Positions 61,786 through 64,000 of a DNA stretch of 64,000 bases are shown here, one piece after another. Origin of the DNA: Pseudomonas sp. PDM04 (lineage in GTDB: Bacteria > Pseudomonadota > Gammaproteobacteria > Pseudomonadales > Pseudomonadaceae); NCBI RefSeq assembly GCF_014851765.1, contig NZ_JACVAI010000006.1, positions 1-64,000 on the forward strand. The letters are read 5' to 3'. Below the pieces are notes generated by a model, which saw nothing but the letters and a program-made list of their open reading frames with translations, was not told the DNA's origin and did not search any database. Numbering within the stretch: position 1 is the first letter of the stretch; each line of letters starts with the position of its first letter. Both the position numbers and the translations under genes were made by a program.

Positions 61786-62544
61786 TCAGACGAAGACGAT
61801 TTCATACGGCAGGCGCATACGCTCCAGCAGCACCGGCGGCAGCAACGGCGGCAGGCCGACCGCAGGCTCGCCGTCGAGCTGGCTGGCGTAGGCGTGGGTG
61901 GCGTGGCTTTTGCGCGCCACGGTCCAGGTGTCGAGCCGCAGCTTGCGTGCCCGGTGCCAGGGGAAGAGGTTGCTGTCGCGTGTTGGCCAGTGCCAGGCCC
62001 ATACCGGCACTTCGTTGAAGACTGCGCCCACCAGCGCGGCGGCGTGGGCGCTGGCTCGGCCCACCGCGTCGTGGTCGATGTTGCCGTCCTCGCGCCAAGT
62101 GCTGAACACCACGTCGCCTGGGCGCAGGTAGCGGGCGATGAATTCACTCAACTGACGTTCGCGTTCGGCCAGGGCGTTATCGGTGAACCCCCCGCGAATC
62201 CATTTCAGGCTATGCATGGGCAAACCGAGGCGGCGCAAGGCTTCGACGCTTTCCTGGGGGCGAAACACACTGAGACGTTTCTCCGACCATTGCTGCGAGC
62301 CCGGATGACTGGCGCTGCCGTCGGTGATCGAGATCAATTGCAGGGGGTGGCCCAGGGCGCTGAGTAACTGCAGCAGGCCACCGCAAGTCACCACTTCGTC
62401 GCCGGGATGCGGGGCGATCACCACGGCGCGTGCGCCGGGCGGGACCAGCGTCTGGGTGTTGATCACCGGAACATTGTCCAGTTGAAGCGCAGTGTTCCAG
62501 ATCTGGGCTGACAGACTACTGTCGATGAGGGATACGGGTTTCAT
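61786..62544 (-). CDS. PIG-L family deacetylase-like protein with HPGDE motif
   Basis: A 252-residue PIG-L/LmbE-family protein. The fold markers are VVIAPHPGDEVVTCGG (residues 42-55), FSTWREDGNIDHDAVGRASA and a C-terminal GLPPLLPPVLLERMRLPYEIVFV. The family motif is normally HPDDE; here the catalytic-base position is Gly48, while the metal ligands H46 and D49 remain. Activity as a de-N-acetylase is therefore uncertain. It sits with a glycosyltransferase and a methyltransferase, suggesting glycan or glycolipid modification. Confidence 0.85.
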   Translation of the reverse strand: MKPVSLIDSSLSAQIWNTALQLDNVPVINTQTLVPPGARAVVIAPHPGDEVVTCGGLLQLLSALGHPLQLISITDGSASHPGSQQWSEKRLSVFRPQESVEALRRLGLPMHSLKWIRGGFTDNALAERERQLSEFIARYLRPGDVVFSTWREDGNIDHDAVGRASAHAAALVGAVFNEVPVWAWHWPTRDSNLFPWHRARKLRLDTWTVARKSHATHAYASQLDGEPAVGLPPLLPPVLLERMRLPYEIVFV

Positions 62545-62666
62545 CAGGCTACGTCCTTGTTATGGTTGATAGCAATGTGCCGCGCTCCGTACCTTGGATT
62601 GCAGCGTGCAAGAGTATTGCTCAAGTCAGGCTATTCGTCGCGTGCTTGTTCGTTCCAGTTAGTTTT

Positions 62667-63326
62667 TTATCCGCTGCGCGCCAGGTCGGACAGGTAGTCG
62701 CCAAAGCCGCCCCGGGCCCGGCTGTCCAGGCGTGCGCTGGTGAGCACCTGAGGACGTTGGCTCCACGCAATCGTCGCGCCGCAGCGCTCCAGCTGACGCA
62801 CCAGTTGCACGTCTTCATCGCACGCCAGGGGCTCGAAACCGCCGGCGCGCCGGTACGCCTCGGCGCTGATACCCAGGTTGGCCCCGTGAATATGCCGGTG
62901 GCCGTCACGCTGCTGATAATGCTGGTGGTAGCGGATCTGCGCCGACTCGTCGAACGACTCGTCCCACGTCTCCACGGTCACCGTGCCGCACACCGCATCC
63001 ACGTCGAGCGCCAATTGTGCCACCAGCCAGTCATGGGCCACCCGACTGTCGGCGTCGGAGCAGGAAATCCAGCGCACCCCGCGTTCCAGCAGAAATCGTG
63101 CCCCGGCCGCACGAGCCTGGCCGACATTGCGTGCCTCGATTTCCAGGCAATGAACCGGATAACTGCCGGCGATGGCCAAGGAGCGATCGGTGCAACTGTC
63201 CAGCACCACCAGCACTTCGACCGCCTCACCGCCCAGCGACTCGTGCTGCGCGGCGCGCAGGGCCGCTCGAAGACAGTCTTCAAGCAGCGCTTCCTCGTTG
63301 TGCGCCGGGATCAGGATGCCAATCAT
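62667..63326 (-). CDS. family 2 glycosyltransferase
   Basis: A 219-residue GT-A glycosyltransferase starting MIGILIPAHNEEALLEDC. It has VVLDSCTDRS, the metal-binding D91-A-D93 in ISCSDADSRV, and an acceptor-side GGFEPLACDEDVQLVRQLE. No membrane helix. The ATG overlaps the stop of the methyltransferase gene (ATGA), and 122 bases separate it from the PIG-L gene downstream. The sugar and acceptor are unknown. Confidence 0.9.
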   Translation of the reverse strand: MIGILIPAHNEEALLEDCLRAALRAAQHESLGGEAVEVLVVLDSCTDRSLAIAGSYPVHCLEIEARNVGQARAAGARFLLERGVRWISCSDADSRVAHDWLVAQLALDVDAVCGTVTVETWDESFDESAQIRYHQHYQQRDGHRHIHGANLGISAEAYRRAGGFEPLACDEDVQLVRQLERCGATIAWSQRPQVLTSARLDSRARGGFGDYLSDLARSG

Positions 63327-63922
63327 CGCAAACCCTCCAGCGTAGCTACGGAGCGCGGTTCGCGACTCCACAGTTCGAGGATGAAATCGGCTTCCTGATG
63401 CAGGACCAGGCGCGCCAGTTGCAGGTGTTCGTGCAGAAGGTCATGCACCTGCCGGGCGTTCAGGGGGCAGCCCTCGATCGGAGGGCGCCAGTGGCACGCC
63501 AGTAACTGGCCATCGGCGGTCAGCGATTGCGTAGCCTGCTGGATCAAGTGCCTGAGGTCTTCGGCATCCAGGTAGTAGCCGATTTCGCTGAGCACGATCA
63601 GGTCGAACTGTTCTTTCGGCCAGTCGCCGGGCAAGCGGCTGTGGCGCACTTCGGCATGCTCGAACAGGCTCAGGCGGGTGCGGGCCAAGGTCACGGCGGC
63701 GGCTGCGGTGTCGCAACAGAGCAGGCGATCGCAGCGGCCTGCCAGTTCGGCGCTCAACTCACCGTTGGCGCAGCCCGGCTCGAAAATCGAGCGGTAGCGC
63801 GCACGGGGCAGGGCGGCGAGGGTGATCGCGCGTTTGCGTTGTTCGTACCAGCGCTGGCGGAACGCCCAGGGGTCTTCGCTGCCAGCGAACAAACCGTCGA
63901 AATAGCGATCCTCGACACTCAT
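63323..63922 (-). CDS. class I SAM-dependent methyltransferase (NodS-like)
   Basis: A 199-residue methyltransferase. SAM motif I is IFEPGCANGELSAELAGRC (about 47-65), motif II-like LLCCD follows, and motif IV is FDLIVLSEIGYYL. The layout resembles NodS N-methyltransferases, which act on a deacetylated amino sugar; a PIG-L partner upstream and a glycosyltransferase downstream would fit that logic. Both flanking genes overlap it by ATGA. Confidence 0.88.
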   Translation of the reverse strand: MSVEDRYFDGLFAGSEDPWAFRQRWYEQRKRAITLAALPRARYRSIFEPGCANGELSAELAGRCDRLLCCDTAAAAVTLARTRLSLFEHAEVRHSRLPGDWPKEQFDLIVLSEIGYYLDAEDLRHLIQQATQSLTADGQLLACHWRPPIEGCPLNARQVHDLLHEHLQLARLVLHQEADFILELWSREPRSVATLEGLR

Positions 63923-64000
63923 ACAAACACCACCTCGAACGGTTGCAGCAAACGCTCGATCACGTAGGGCGCCAGCACCGGCGGCAAGCCGATCTGCGGA
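63919..64000 (-). CDS. second PIG-L-like deacetylase (C-terminus only)
   Basis: The last 26 residues are visible: PQIGLPPVLAPYVIERLLQP and then FEVVFV. They align with the C-terminus of the PIG-L protein at 61786-62544 (GLPPLLPPVLLERMRLPYEIVFV), so this is a paralogue entering from the right edge. Its stop overlaps the methyltransferase ATG. Confidence 0.75.
   Translation of the reverse strand, partial: PQIGLPPVLAPYVIERLLQPFEVVFV

Overview
The window looks like a chromosomal segment of a fluorescens-group Pseudomonas. It is GC-rich. It carries repeated extragenic palindromes of the GTGGGAGCGAGCCTGCTCGCGA type, mostly as inverted doublets (REPINs). Genus-typical genes include MuxABC-OpmB, the GlgE/TreS-Pep2/GlgB trehalose-glucan operon, CcoG, an MpaR-like MocR regulator and TccC-like Rhs proteins. 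No rRNA, tRNA, CRISPR array or insertion sequence was seen.

Layout. (1) 1-2696: N-terminus of a cbb3 oxidase CcoN, divergent from a nitrite/sulfite reductase haemoprotein and a DUF934 protein. In P. aeruginosa the corresponding set (PA4129-PA4134, a cyanide-responsive cluster) also holds a MocR regulator and a CcoG-type ferredoxin. Here those two lie at 38.4-41.3 kb, so the set is split, but an 11-nt promoter element (GCGGATCAGAT) is shared by both halves. (2) 2.8-23.6 kb: a long, almost entirely minus-strand locus. In transcription order it encodes an outer-membrane-type protein, two DUF1254/DUF1214 proteins, a SphA-family protein, a second outer-membrane-type protein, MoxR, DUF58, DUF4381, two VWA proteins, BatD, a secreted HAD phosphatase, a secreted sulfatase, a fused transporter/spermidine-synthase-like protein and, beyond one inverted lipoprotein gene, an octahaem cytochrome c with TPRs. 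Many genes overlap by ATGA. I do not recognise it as a described pathway and consider it one of the two best candidates for an undescribed system. (3) 23.8-37.3 kb: YciI-like protein, thiol peroxidase, muxABC-opmB, an MHYT-GGDEF-EAL protein and an SDR. (4) 37.4-42.7 kb: an unrecognised protein, the MocR regulator, CcoG, DUF3203, MgtC and a small proline-rich protein. (5) 42.9-50.7 kb: glgE, treS-pep2, glgB, which turn trehalose and maltose-1-phosphate into branched alpha-glucan. (6) 50.8-60.7 kb: two tandem TccC-like Rhs toxins without TcA/TcB partners, and two related autotransporters. (7) 60.9-64 kb: an endonuclease/phosphatase-family protein and a cluster with two PIG-L deacetylases, a methyltransferase and a glycosyltransferase.

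The other main discovery is in region 6. Both TccC-like proteins end in a J-domain-like module with an HPD motif, placed after a helical segment and a long proline-rich linker in the position where Tc toxins carry their effector. In addition, a 16-nt dyad of form CTGTYA-NAAR-TAACAG lies upstream of the tcc genes, of the large autotransporter and of the unrecognised gene at 37.4 kb, suggesting one regulator controls all three.
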